64,000 nucleotides of DNA from Scytonema millei VB511283 (GTDB lineage Bacteria > Cyanobacteriota > Cyanobacteriia > Cyanobacteriales > Chroococcidiopsidaceae). Position numbers and translations under genes: made by a program. Under the pieces are notes generated by a model. It ran no database searches, was not told the origin of the DNA, and saw nothing but the letters and a program-made list of their open reading frames with translations. Location: assembly GCF_000817735.3 (NCBI RefSeq), contig NZ_JTJC03000003.1:620001-684000 (forward strand), in the 5' to 3' direction. Positions 44,299-53,381 of this stretch are shown here, one piece after another; the first letter of the stretch is position 1, and each line of letters begins with the position of its first letter.

Positions 44299-45144
44299 AT
44301 GAATCAGGATAAACAAGTACGAAATCGAACTTGGCGAACGATCTGGACGTACGGTTTGCTAGGCGCGATCGCAATTTTAATGCTATTTCCCCTGTTGTGG
44401 TTGCTAAGTACGTCGTTGAAATCTCCCACAGAAAACATTTTTCAGTTTCCACCCCAATTTTTACCCAGTCAGCCGACATTGAATAACTTTACTCGCGTTT
44501 GGCAGACAAATCCTTTCGGTAGGTATTTATTTAACAGCACATTGGTGGCACTGCTAACAGTGGGGTTGAATTTATTATTCTGTGCTTTAGCAGCTTATCC
44601 CCTTGCCCGTTTAGAATTTCGCGGTCGAGAAGTTATCTTTACAGCAATTGTCACCACAATTATGATTCCGTTTCAAATCGTGATGATTCCGCTGTATATT
44701 TTGACGGTACAGTTAGGGATGAAAAATACTTATTTAGGAATTATTTTTCCGGCGATCGCTTCTGCTTTTGGAATATTTCTATTACGGCAAGCTTTTCAAG
44801 GGGTTCCGAAAGAATTAGAAGAAGCAGCCCGCATTGATGGTTGTTCGGAATTAGGTATATGGTGGCATGTCATGTTACCAGCGATTCGTCCCGCTCTCGT
44901 CACGCTGGCAATTTTTGTTTTTATCGGTGCTTGGAGTGATTTTCTTTGGCCCCTGATTGTAATCGATCGCCCCGAACTTTACACTTTACCTTTAGGGGTG
45001 GCAATGTTAGCAGGAACCTTCTCTTTAGATTGGCGATTAATTGCGGCTGGTTCGATAATTTCAATTGCGCCAATTTTAATTTTATTCCTATTCGTGCAAC
45101 GTTACATCGTACCCACAGCAGCAGGTAGCGGCGTGAAAGGGTAA
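44299..45144 (+). CDS. Carbohydrate ABC transporter permease (MalG family)
   Basis: 281 residues with six membrane helices. The EAA loop EEAARIDGCSELGIWWHVMLPAIRPAL, which contacts the ATPase, is complete. The N-terminus LLGAIAILMLFPLLWLLSTSLKS is typical of MalG/GgtD-type permeases for sugars or compatible solutes. No binding protein, MalF-type partner or ATPase is nearby, so it must assemble with subunits encoded elsewhere. GAGG precedes the ATG. The next gene starts three bases after the stop. Confidence 0.88.
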   Translation: MNQDKQVRNRTWRTIWTYGLLGAIAILMLFPLLWLLSTSLKSPTENIFQFPPQFLPSQPTLNNFTRVWQTNPFGRYLFNSTLVALLTVGLNLLFCALAAYPLARLEFRGREVIFTAIVTTIMIPFQIVMIPLYILTVQLGMKNTYLGIIFPAIASAFGIFLLRQAFQGVPKELEEAARIDGCSELGIWWHVMLPAIRPALVTLAIFVFIGAWSDFLWPLIVIDRPELYTLPLGVAMLAGTFSLDWRLIAAGSIISIAPILILFLFVQRYIVPTAAGSGVKG

Positions 45145-45147
45145 TTT

Positions 45148-46107
45148 ATGAAACTGGTTTTACCAAGTAATTTAGCAACACAGATCGAGCCTCATTTAGC
45201 TAAAGGCGATCGCATTGTCCGTCTCGATCTTCAAGGCAATTTAGACGGAGATCCAAATGATGCTGAGGTGTATTTTCATGAATGGTCTTATAATGCTTTT
45301 TTCGAGCCTGTATTATCACAATTACCTAATCTACGCTGGTTGCATACTGAAAGTGCGGGAATCGACCATTTACTAATACCAACCTTATTATCTCGCGATT
45401 TGATAATGACAAATAGCGCTGGAGTTCATGCCATTCCCATTGCTGAATTTGTCTTAGCATATATGCTCGATCGCGCTAAATGCTTATCTAAATTTAGACT
45501 TGCCCAACAGCAAAATCGTTGGCTGTCATATCCAGAAGTGGAAACTTTAGGCTTGCAAGAATTGATGGGCGCAACTGTATTAATTATCGGTGCTGGTGGT
45601 ATCGGACAGGCAATTGCTACTCGCGCTCAAGCCTTTGGAATGCGTGTCTGGGGGAGTTGCTTGCATCCGCGATCGCTACCTGGTTTCGATTTAGTCGTTG
45701 GAGCTGAGGAATGGCGTAAACTTTTACCAGAGGTAGATTATCTCGTCCTTGCTACGCCTTTAACGGCTCAAACTAAACATTTAATTGATGCCAATGTCCT
45801 AAAATCCATGCAGGCAAGTGCTTATTTAATTAATATTGCCCGTGGTGGAATTATCGATGAGAATGCTTTGATTCATGCTCTTCAAAACGGCTGGATTGCA
45901 GGCGCGGCTTTAGATGCTTTTCCTATAGAACCACTCCCAGCAGATAGTCAGTTGCGATCGCTACCCAACGTCTTTATTACACCGCATTGTAGCGGCATAT
46001 CTCAACAGATGCAACAACGGGTAATAGGGTTATTTCTAGAAAATTTAGCACTTTATCAAGCTGGGAAACCTTTGCGCAACATTGTAGATAAAGCGGCTGG
46101 ATATTAA
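45148..46107 (+). CDS. D-2-hydroxyacid dehydrogenase
   Basis: 319 residues. NAD-binding site IIGAGGIGQAIATRAQAFG (about 148), ARGGIIDENAL with the substrate-binding Arg, DAFPIEPLP with the catalytic-type Glu, and ITPHCSG with the catalytic His. Reduces or oxidises 2-hydroxyacids; the substrate is not evident (phosphoglycerate, glyoxylate or others). It forms a pair with the sugar permease and overlaps the convergent usher-like gene by four bases. Confidence 0.87.
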   Translation: MKLVLPSNLATQIEPHLAKGDRIVRLDLQGNLDGDPNDAEVYFHEWSYNAFFEPVLSQLPNLRWLHTESAGIDHLLIPTLLSRDLIMTNSAGVHAIPIAEFVLAYMLDRAKCLSKFRLAQQQNRWLSYPEVETLGLQELMGATVLIIGAGGIGQAIATRAQAFGMRVWGSCLHPRSLPGFDLVVGAEEWRKLLPEVDYLVLATPLTAQTKHLIDANVLKSMQASAYLINIARGGIIDENALIHALQNGWIAGAALDAFPIEPLPADSQLRSLPNVFITPHCSGISQQMQQRVIGLFLENLALYQAGKPLRNIVDKAAGY

Positions 46108-47444
46108 ACCTTGGTTTTCAAGTTTAGTTCTTGAAACGGTTTGGTAGATGCATTTAATTTTAAGCGCAGATGGGAGTTACCATTGACTGTCAACGTATAC
46201 TCTCCCTGGGATAATCCTTCTAAATAGTAAACTCCGGCACTGTTGGTCACGGAAAATTTGCGCTGACCGGATTTCCCTATCGCTTCGACTGTTGCACCAG
46301 CAATCGGTTTATCCTGCGTATCAGTGACAACCCCAGTGCGGGTATAGGCGGGAATTAGAGGTATCAAAACAGGGGTGTAGCTGCCAGCACTGACAACCAC
46401 AGCCAAAGCGTCTAGTTGTGCTTGCCAATCGGGAGGGAATCCCGCCGGATCGAAATCTAAACGGTAGGTATTGGGTGGTAGGCGCAGGAGAATGCGGTTG
46501 TGTTGAATTTTCGGTCGCCAAGCGTTTAGTGGTTGATTGTTCAGCAATAGCAACAGATCGCAATTTTCGGTGTAAATCTCTTCACTTGGATCGCGTTTGT
46601 GGTTATTATTGCGGTCGAAAAACGGTTGAATTAATAAACCACCTTGGGTACGGAACTCGCTCGTATGCCTGTCACCTGGGCTAATACCCGCCTGCAAGCC
46701 TAAGCTAGAAACTAACTCGATGCTGAAACTCGATTCATCAGAGGTGAGAGATACTCCTTGGTAGCGTCCGCGCAACATCACGCCTGGTAGCACTGCCGTT
46801 CCTAGCGAGGCAAATAGACCGTTACCTCCAGAATTTATTCCGTAACCGAGTTGGGCTTCCCATAAATAGCTACCATCGCTTGTCCGTTGTGGAGAACGAT
46901 ATTGCCAGCCAAGAGTCAGTAAGCGATCGCTCCGACCTTGACTGCGCGTTTCATAATTTAATAGCAACGAGTGTCCGGTATTACCAAATCGATCTTGAGA
47001 TAAGTTGTACGTCAGTGCCGAATTCGTACCCACTTCGTTACCTTGCAAGTTCAGTTCCAATCTGCCCAAACCCTGGAGTAAGTACCAACGCAGGCGATTT
47101 TTGGTATCTAAACCTACACGGGTAAAGGTGAAGAAATTTTTTCTGCTAAAACTAAACTGCACTCCTCCAGATGTGGCATCGCGACTGTTAGCTGAGGCAT
47201 ATAAGCTGAAACTACGCGATAACTGCCAATTGAGATTCAAACGACTGGAATATCTATCACTCGATAGCAACGCACTAAAATTAGGCGAGGGAGTAAATTG
47301 AATATCCGCGATCGCCTCCAACTCAGAACCCGCCAGCGCCGAGACTGCTACCTGTAAAGGCAAGTTATCGGGTCGCCAGAAGACCTCTGCTAGGGCTTGT
47401 AAAGAGTCGTCGTAGACCCCACCTAAGCCTACAGTCAGCGTTGG

Positions 47445-48455
47445 ACGTGAGTTCGACGGTGGGAGATGAGCCAAAAAGAAAAAAGAGACCTATGCTCAAA
47501 ATACACAGCGCTCGGCCTCAGTTATGAATAGCACCATTGTATCTCGCCTAGATGTGACGCAAATTTTTTGTGAGGTAGACGACTTCTATCAAACCTTTGA
47601 ACGACATTGGCAGCAACAGATGCTATTGACGGCAAGTTGTGGAGAACGCTTGTGTCGCTCTCGTTTAAGTCTGAGTGAGGTGATGACGATAGTAATTGCT
47701 TTTCATGGCTCGGGATATCGTACTTTTAAAGAATTCTACACGCTACAAGTCCTACCAGGCTGGCGTCAAGCTTTTCCTCATCTAGTCAGCTATACTCGTT
47801 TTGTCGAATTGATGCCTTGGTCGTTGATGCTGTTATGCTGCTTTGTACAGACCCGTAAGGGAGAAGTCACTGGCATTTCATTCATTGATTCAACTCCGAT
47901 TGAGGTGTGTCATCCAAAACGTTCTAGAAGCCATCGTGTGTTTGAAGGCATGGTGGGTTGGAGCAAAAATTCGGTCGGGTGGCACTATGGGTTTAAGCTG
48001 CACCTAATTATCAATGACCGAGGCGAGTTGCTAGCTTTTAAGCTGACCCCTGGCAATGTAGATGACCGCAAGCCTGTGCCGGACTTAACCCAAGACCTAA
48101 TTGGTAAGCTATTTGGCGATCGTGGTTATATATCTCAGGAATTGTTTGAGCAACTCTATCAGCAAGGCTTGGAGTTAATTACACGGCGTAAGAAGAAGAT
48201 GAAGCAACAGTTGGTCAAGTTGATCGACAAAATTCTCTTACGTAAGCGAGCCTTAATTGAAACAGTTTATGACCAACTGAAGAACATTTCTCAAATCGAG
48301 CATTCCCGACATAGAAGCATCTGGAATTTCCTGGTCAACTTGTTAGCTGGATTAACAGCTTATACTTATTTGCCCCGAAAACCTTCTCTCGATTTAGAAC
48401 CCAAAGGCTTACCTGCTCTTCCTCCTGCTGTCTTTTAACCCCGTCGAACTCACGT
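47445..48455 (+). mobile_element. IS982-family insertion sequence
   Basis: 1011 bases. Terminal inverted repeats ACGTGAGTTCGACGG are identical for 15 bases (left 47445-47459; right end ...CCGTCGAACTCACGT at 48455). The element is flanked by exact 15-base direct repeats TACAGTCAGCGTTGG (47430-47444 and 48456-48470). It carries one transposase gene. The perfect ends and flanks indicate a recent insertion. Confidence 0.93.
47524..48438 (+). CDS. IS982-family transposase
   Basis: 304 residues, DDE transposase of the IS982 family. The catalytic triad is visible as D122 (SFIDSTPIEV), D199 (LFGDRGYIS) and E246 (LIETVYDQLKN). SKNSVGWHYGFKLHLIIND before the second Asp is typical. The frame is full length and uninterrupted, so the element could still be active. 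It stands antisense to the interrupted gene. Confidence 0.93.
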   Translation: MNSTIVSRLDVTQIFCEVDDFYQTFERHWQQQMLLTASCGERLCRSRLSLSEVMTIVIAFHGSGYRTFKEFYTLQVLPGWRQAFPHLVSYTRFVELMPWSLMLLCCFVQTRKGEVTGISFIDSTPIEVCHPKRSRSHRVFEGMVGWSKNSVGWHYGFKLHLIINDRGELLAFKLTPGNVDDRKPVPDLTQDLIGKLFGDRGYISQELFEQLYQQGLELITRRKKKMKQQLVKLIDKILLRKRALIETVYDQLKNISQIEHSRHRSIWNFLVNLLAGLTAYTYLPRKPSLDLEPKGLPALPPAVF

Positions 48456-49793
48456 TACAGTCAGCGTTGGTGATAAACCCCAGCGTCCAGCAACTCCGCC
48501 GCGAAACTCCTGCATGGAAGGGATTTGCGTGTCCGTATCGCTTTGCCAACCGCCAGACACAACGAAAGCCGAAGCACCTGCGGGAATTTGTCCTGGTACG
48601 GTAGAAAAACTCGCTTCCCGAATTTCTGGTGGTGCAGTTAGCCTTCCTTGGGGATAGAGAAAAACCCGGTAGTTGCTATCATAAGCCCGATCGGATTTAA
48701 TATTTTCAAAGCGATAGATCCCAGAGGAATCGACTAAAACTTCCGCGATCGCCCGGCTGCCAAATCCTCGGACTAATCTAACCAAGGTTCCTGGTTCGGC
48801 TTTACCGGCGATCGTGCGTCCCGCGACAGCAGCTTGCAAGCGTTGACGCGGATCGGAACTCCCAGCAGATAGACTCTGAGGCGGAGAAAAGCCTTGTCTT
48901 TGAACTAAGGTTAAGCCCCAATAATTTTTTGTCCCCTGATGCCAAAACGTCGGTTGAGAACCTACAAAATAGTCGGTAAAATCGGTTTGGCGCAGAAACT
49001 GGGCTTCGGTAAGTTTCCAAGTTGAGAAATCTTGCAATTGGGATTGAGTCGTACGGACGAACCAAGAACCACCAAAAGCACTACCAACAGCAAGCGTATC
49101 TCCCGTGTAAGTGGGTGTGGTGTCTCCCGTTCCCGTAGCATTGACCCTTTGTTCCATCCCAGCAATATTTAATCTGCCAGGGTAGAGGCGTTGTAAGCCA
49201 TTTAAGACAACGGGAGTTTCGGTTTCTTCAAATGTATTTGTTGCAGGCTGAGTCAACCAAGGTACTTCTAAAATAATTGCATATTCATTCAGGTCGAATT
49301 TCGCTTTTACTCCAAATAATGTTTGTAAATCTTGAATTGAAAATACTAAGCCTAATTCAGGATCGGTACGTAGTTTTTTGGGATTGAGACGAGTCACAAT
49401 TCCCGCCGAACGGACTTCTATTTGTCCGTCCGCTAAAGTGGTAACGTTAAATTTTAAGACTTGAATGACATCATCGTAAGATAATTGCCAAGCGGCAAAA
49501 TTAAGTGCTTGTCTGCCGTCTTCTCCTCCTCGGACTAGTGCACCAGATTTGACATTGCGATCGCCGATATTTATGCCTACAGGAAAGACGCTAAACTCAG
49601 TCTTAGGCGTTAATGAGTTGTCTGGAGTTTTAGCACTTGCTGGCGCAGCAGAATGCATGAGTTCAGAATTTAATAAATCTGGCCAATTTTTTTTTATAGA
49701 GCTTTCATTTGATGTTACTTGAGCGATCGCTGTCTCAAAAGTTCCTAGCACAGATGCGAGAAGCGATAAAGTCAGCAGATATTTTGTTTTCAT

Positions 49794-50403
49794 ATATTGA
49801 AAATCAATCCGTCCAGGTTAGTTAAATTGAATTAACTTATAAACAAGCGGTCGGCTAGTAACTCACAAATTTTGTAAAATTTTGATTCTACAAAAATTCC
49901 TATACAGATATTTGCTCCACAAAAGCAGCAATACATTACCAGCCGATTTTGGTAATGCAAATAAAGTTATTTTGAGCGAACAGCGGATTAATATAGCTCG
50001 ACAATTACTAACGTCACATCCGTAGAATCCACGATATTTCTGAATTAGCGTACGAATATCGCCCGAAAAGCCGAAAATAAATAAATTATTAAAGTAAATC
50101 GCTGTTTTTGTCGTTTTTTGCGGCTAAATTTACGTAGTTTCTCTCAGAGAGTTTTGAGAGATACTTGCTTATTCTTAGTAATCGGTCACAGCAATAGTTG
50201 AACCTGAAATTGAATGACATGAGTTAAAAAATCTCTTGTTGATTAATTTAACTAAAGTGATTTTTTAGAGCTGTCAAGTAGTTTTTTATTAGGAAAAGCT
50301 ATCTGTACTTAGAATGCATAAACTAAGGCAAGTTTATTTCTAAGCAGTACTTTGCTGTGTCCTAGTTGAAAAATTCAAAAAGAACTGACAAAAGGAGTAG
50401 CCT
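49794..50403. promoter_or_regulatory. Divergent control region of the chaperone-usher genes
   Basis: 610 bases between divergent genes, AT-rich, without any gene that I can support. It must contain promoters for the usher-like gene (left) and the pilin-like gene (right). A ribosome site AAAGGAG lies directly before the ATG at 50404. I could not place the promoters with confidence. Confidence 0.4.
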
Positions 50404-50952
50404 ATGAATTGGCGTTTAGCTTTAGCTGGTAGTCTTGCTGTTTTAAGTACTGCATCTTTGATGCCCGTGGCAAATGCAGCACCAACAACCCAAGACATTC
50501 CATTTAACGGTACTGTTGCGGGAAGCTGTGTATTTTCTGGAACTGTCGGTGGTACTCTCGGTCAGGTGATGCCCAAATATGGCTGGGTTGAAGCTAGTGG
50601 AGGTATTCCTGGCATGGCAGCTAATCTCCCTGCTGGTCAAACAATGATTAACTGTAATTCTCCCGCTCAACTAAGTACTTCTGTTCCAGTAGCAGTTAGC
50701 GTACCTGCTAGTTTTAATCCACAGAAGTTACAATCTCTTGTTTACGATGGGATAAACTATACTACCGCTTATTCGGGTGGTAGTACTTTTGATAGTGGTG
50801 CGTGGAACAAGCCTACGACTCCCATAGCAATTCCTATGGGTGTTGATGTTCCACTCCAAGTTGGTATGGTTGCTGGTACGAGAAGCTTTACTTCTGATGT
50901 TCCTAGCGGAACTTATGAATATACAGTGACTTTGACTGCAACCCCCAACTAA
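50404..50952 (+). CDS. Secreted pilin-like subunit (spore coat U/fimbrial type)
   Basis: 182 residues with a signal peptide ending ANA-APTT. The mature part is all-beta in appearance. Two cysteines (GSCVFSG and INCNSP, mature residues about 16 and 62) are placed as in chaperone-usher pilins, where they form a disulfide. The chain ends with the alternating strand GTYEYTVTLTATPN. It is a likely fibre subunit secreted through the neighbouring chaperone and usher-like proteins. AAAGGAG precedes the ATG. Assignment to the SCPU/archaic pilin group is inferred. Confidence 0.7.
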   Translation: MNWRLALAGSLAVLSTASLMPVANAAPTTQDIPFNGTVAGSCVFSGTVGGTLGQVMPKYGWVEASGGIPGMAANLPAGQTMINCNSPAQLSTSVPVAVSVPASFNPQKLQSLVYDGINYTTAYSGGSTFDSGAWNKPTTPIAIPMGVDVPLQVGMVAGTRSFTSDVPSGTYEYTVTLTATPN

Positions 50953-51088
50953 TGTGTTATGACTGATTTGCTTATTTAAAAGCAATTGAGAAGCAACGAA
51001 CTTGGTTTGAAAAAACCAAGTTTTGTTGCTAAATAAAGTTGCGCGTGCGTAACTAACAACGGTAATAGTTATTTTGGTAAAACCATTG

Positions 51089-51913
51089 ATGAATGTTGCT
51101 GCCATCAATCGCTGTTCGTTGCATCTAGGTAGTTGTTTACTATCTAGCTTTTTATTGTGGGGCAGTGTTGCCCGTGCAGATATTGCGATTACTCCTATGG
51201 TTGTGGAAACAGAAGCCAAACGGGGTCAAGCACAAGGGACGATGACTGTTTACAATCAAGCACCAGAAGCTTTTCGCGCCCGCGTTTACACCGCTCCCTT
51301 TACCTATGATAAAGAACAAGGGTTTCAGGCTTTGAAATCTAGCCCCAACGATCTGAGTCCCTATCTGCAATTCTCTCCTACAGAGTTAGTCGTTCCTAGC
51401 TCTGGTAAGCGGAAAATTCGTTTCATCGTACGTTTTCCGCCTAACTTACCGGATGGTGAATATCGCACCATGATTTTTACAGAAAATCTTCAAGCAACCA
51501 AAGTTACGCAAGCTAACCAGGCAAATAAAGTCACGTTCATCACTTCTGTTGTGCCGCGCATCGGTGTCACGGTCTACGTCCGTAAAGGAGATGTGTCACC
51601 AAATCTCGTTGCTAGTAGCGCCAAATTTAATCCAAGATTGAATCAAGTGCAATTACTCGTGCAAAATACAGGCAAAGCTTCCGCCGTTGTTGCGGGAAAT
51701 TGGACGTTGAAACAAGGCAAGCAAGAGATTTCTACAGGTAAAATTAACGATACTACCGCGATCGCCCAAGGAGAACGCTATCTATTAATTTCTCCTCATT
51801 CACAGCAAACTAAGTTAGCACCAGGAGAATATCAACTCTCTGGCGAGTTGAAATGGGGTGAGGACAAGAAAAACCATACTCCCTTTAGCGTTAGCTTAAC
51901 CGTACCGCAGTAA
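51089..51913 (+). CDS. PapD-like periplasmic pilus chaperone
   Basis: 274 residues from the ATG at 51089; the frame reaches a TTG five codons earlier. The signal peptide ends ARA-DIAI. Two immunoglobulin-like domains are visible: IAITPMVVETEAKRGQAQGTMTVYN and SPTELVVPSSGKRKIRFIVRFP, the latter with the conserved subunit-anchoring pattern, then VVPRIGVTVYVRKG at the domain junction. In this family the chaperone donates its G1 strand to pilin subunits and hands them to the usher. It lies 122 to 136 bases after the pilin-like gene and is likely in the same operon. Confidence 0.87.
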   Translation: MNVAAINRCSLHLGSCLLSSFLLWGSVARADIAITPMVVETEAKRGQAQGTMTVYNQAPEAFRARVYTAPFTYDKEQGFQALKSSPNDLSPYLQFSPTELVVPSSGKRKIRFIVRFPPNLPDGEYRTMIFTENLQATKVTQANQANKVTFITSVVPRIGVTVYVRKGDVSPNLVASSAKFNPRLNQVQLLVQNTGKASAVVAGNWTLKQGKQEISTGKINDTTAIAQGERYLLISPHSQQTKLAPGEYQLSGELKWGEDKKNHTPFSVSLTVPQ

Positions 51914-51926
51914 CTCAGGTGAGTCA

Positions 51927-52376
51927 CTAAGGTGGCGTGACAGTGACGCTGAGAGTCAGGCGATAGTTATAATTCCCCGGCGTAAAGGCAACAGGACGCT
52001 CTACCCGCATCCGCACTTCTAAATCCGTGTTACCTGTGGGTAAGTTAGCAGTATTGTTTTGACCGTCGCTACTCAGGCTATTTCCCCCAAAGTTCAAATA
52101 ACCTACCTGCGTCGTACCCTCTGGATCGTCTGACGCTCCTTCTACCAAGCTCGGAGATAAAATACTAACCTGAGCCGCTAGCTCTGATGGTACGTTAACG
52201 CTCAAAGTTGCTGGTGCAGTTGACTGCAAGATTTTCATATTCCCCAACATTGGCTCGACAGTACCAGGGTTAATATTGCTAAATGCTACTTGAGGTGTTT
52301 CTTGAGCGATCGCGGCATCGTTACTCAAGCCTACCAAGATCGATCCAGTAATCAATAATGTTAATCGGTGTAGCAT
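51927..52376 (-). CDS. Second secreted pilin-like protein
   Basis: 149 residues with a signal peptide (LLITGSILVGLSNDAAIAQ). The mature part is beta-rich and ends RPVAFTPGNYNYRLTLSVTVTPP, a closing strand like that of the subunit at 50404. No cysteines are present in the mature chain. It runs convergent to the chaperone gene, 13 bases away. Probably a minor or tip subunit of the same surface fibre; this rests on context and end similarity. Confidence 0.6.
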   Translation of the reverse strand: MLHRLTLLITGSILVGLSNDAAIAQETPQVAFSNINPGTVEPMLGNMKILQSTAPATLSVNVPSELAAQVSILSPSLVEGASDDPEGTTQVGYLNFGGNSLSSDGQNNTANLPTGNTDLEVRMRVERPVAFTPGNYNYRLTLSVTVTPP

Positions 52377-52508
52377 TCGGCTCGGAAAATGTGAATATAC
52401 ATTGACTTCACTCCAGCGATCGCGAGAGTGTCAACCGGGAATATGGCATTTTCAAGTTCTGAGTGTCAAGGATATCGAGCCGAAATAACCTTGCACTTTG
52501 CGATCGCC

Positions 52509-52646
52509 TCAACCTTTCGTCAAGCGAATATGCTCCATAATTCGCTTCTTGCGGTCTTCTGAATTAAGGGATGGTTTAATAAAATCTCCCGTACTGCGAG
52601 ATAAATGTTCCATAATCTGCCGTTGCCGATCTGATGCTTCAGCCAT
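52509..52646 (-). CDS. 45-residue protein with a duplicated RxxxIMEH motif
   Basis: A short frame starting MAEASDRQRQIMEHLS and ending RKKRIMEHIRLTKG. The helix-like motif RQRQIMEHLSRST recurs as RKKRIMEHIRLTK 27 residues on. The strongly charged, low-Cys composition and internal repeat argue for real coding. GGAG lies 12 bases before the ATG. I recall similar tiny proteins in cyanobacteria but cannot name a function. Confidence 0.6.
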   Translation of the reverse strand: MAEASDRQRQIMEHLSRSTGDFIKPSLNSEDRKKRIMEHIRLTKG

Positions 52647-52737
52647 GAGCAAGTTAATCTCCGATGCTACTATTTTTATCAATACTTCATATTATTTTAC
52701 GTAAATTCATGATTTTTGGAAACGAGCGGCTATCAGT

Positions 52738-52842
52738 TATTAGGGAGCAGGGAGCAGGGAGCAGGGAGCAGTGACCAGTGACCAGTTACCAGTTACCACT
52801 CAATTCTTACTTACGACTTACGACTTACGACTTACGACTTAA
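52738..52842. repeat. STRR arrays (GGGAGCA, GACCAGT and TTACGAC types)
   Basis: Four GGGAGCA (52742-52770), GACCAGT/TACCAGT units (52771-52797) and four TTACGAC heptamers (52811-52840). The array ends at the start codon of the EVE gene. Confidence 0.9.
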
Positions 52843-52843
52843 A

Positions 52844-53296
52844 ATGAATTATTGGCTAATGAAGTCAGAACCAGAGACTTACGGCATTTCAGACCTCGAT
52901 CGCGATCGCACTACGATTTGGGATGGGGTACGCAACTATCAAGCTCGCAACTATTTGCGTCAAATGCAAGTAGGAGATTTAGCTTTTTTCTACCACTCTA
53001 ATACTACGCCCCCGGGAATTGTGGGTTTGATGCGAGTTGTCACACCTGAAGTTATCGATCCGACACAGTTTGACTCTAGTAGTCCCTACTACGATCCAAA
53101 ATCAGATGCTCATTCTCCGCGCTGGCACACAGTTAAAGTGGAATTTGTCAAGGTTTTTCCTCAATTTATTTCCCTACCTACGTTGAAACAAAAATTTAGC
53201 CCAGAAGAACTAGGCGTAGTCAGACAAGGCAATCGATTATCAGTAATGCCCGTTACCGATGCGATCGCCCAGAGAATACTAGAATTAGCTCAGTAA
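52844..53296 (+). CDS. EVE domain protein
   Basis: 150 residues from the ATG at 52844, which gives the family start MNYWLMKSEPETYGISDL. The longer frame only adds repeat-derived residues. EVE domains have a PUA-like fold related to YTH and are thought to bind modified bases in RNA or DNA. Signature parts are DGVRNYQARNYLRQMQVGDLAFFYHS, PPGIVGLMRVV and PRWHTVKVEFV. It stands alone between repeat arrays. Confidence 0.9.
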   Translation: MNYWLMKSEPETYGISDLDRDRTTIWDGVRNYQARNYLRQMQVGDLAFFYHSNTTPPGIVGLMRVVTPEVIDPTQFDSSSPYYDPKSDAHSPRWHTVKVEFVKVFPQFISLPTLKQKFSPEELGVVRQGNRLSVMPVTDAIAQRILELAQ

Positions 53297-53317
53297 GTAT
53301 CGGTCATTAGTCATTTG

Positions 53318-53376
53318 CAAGTAGCTAGCCACCAGCCACTAGTCACCAGCCACTAGTCACTGACAACTGATAACTG
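53318..53376. repeat. STRR arrays (TAGCCAC and TAACTGA types)
   Basis: CACCAGCCACTAGT-type units followed by two to three CAACTGA/TAACTGA heptamers, ending just before the stop of the DUF1822 gene. Confidence 0.85.
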
Positions 53377-53381
53377 ATTTC

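Larger units (their letters stand above)
46104..49793 (-). pseudogene. Usher-like outer-membrane protein gene, split by an IS982 element
   Basis: Two halves, 49793-48456 (N-terminal) and 47444-46104 (C-terminal), are parted by the IS at 47445-48455. Removing the IS and one copy of the 15-base duplication joins LSPTLTV to GLGGVYDD in frame and restores 887 codons. The N-terminus is a signal peptide (LTLSLLASVLGTFETAIAQ). The middle is rich in amphipathic strands fit for a beta-barrel. The end (residues about 760-887) has a carboxypeptidase-regulatory-like beta-sandwich (TDTQDKPIAGATVEAIG, SAGVYYLEGLSQGEYTL). Usher identity is inferred from this layout and from the PapD-like chaperone and pilin-like genes next door. 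The gene is currently broken. Confidence 0.7.

Noticed and set aside
46880-47301. Plus-strand frames inside the usher-like gene
   Set aside because: They are antisense to an intact conserved frame and lack ribosome sites.
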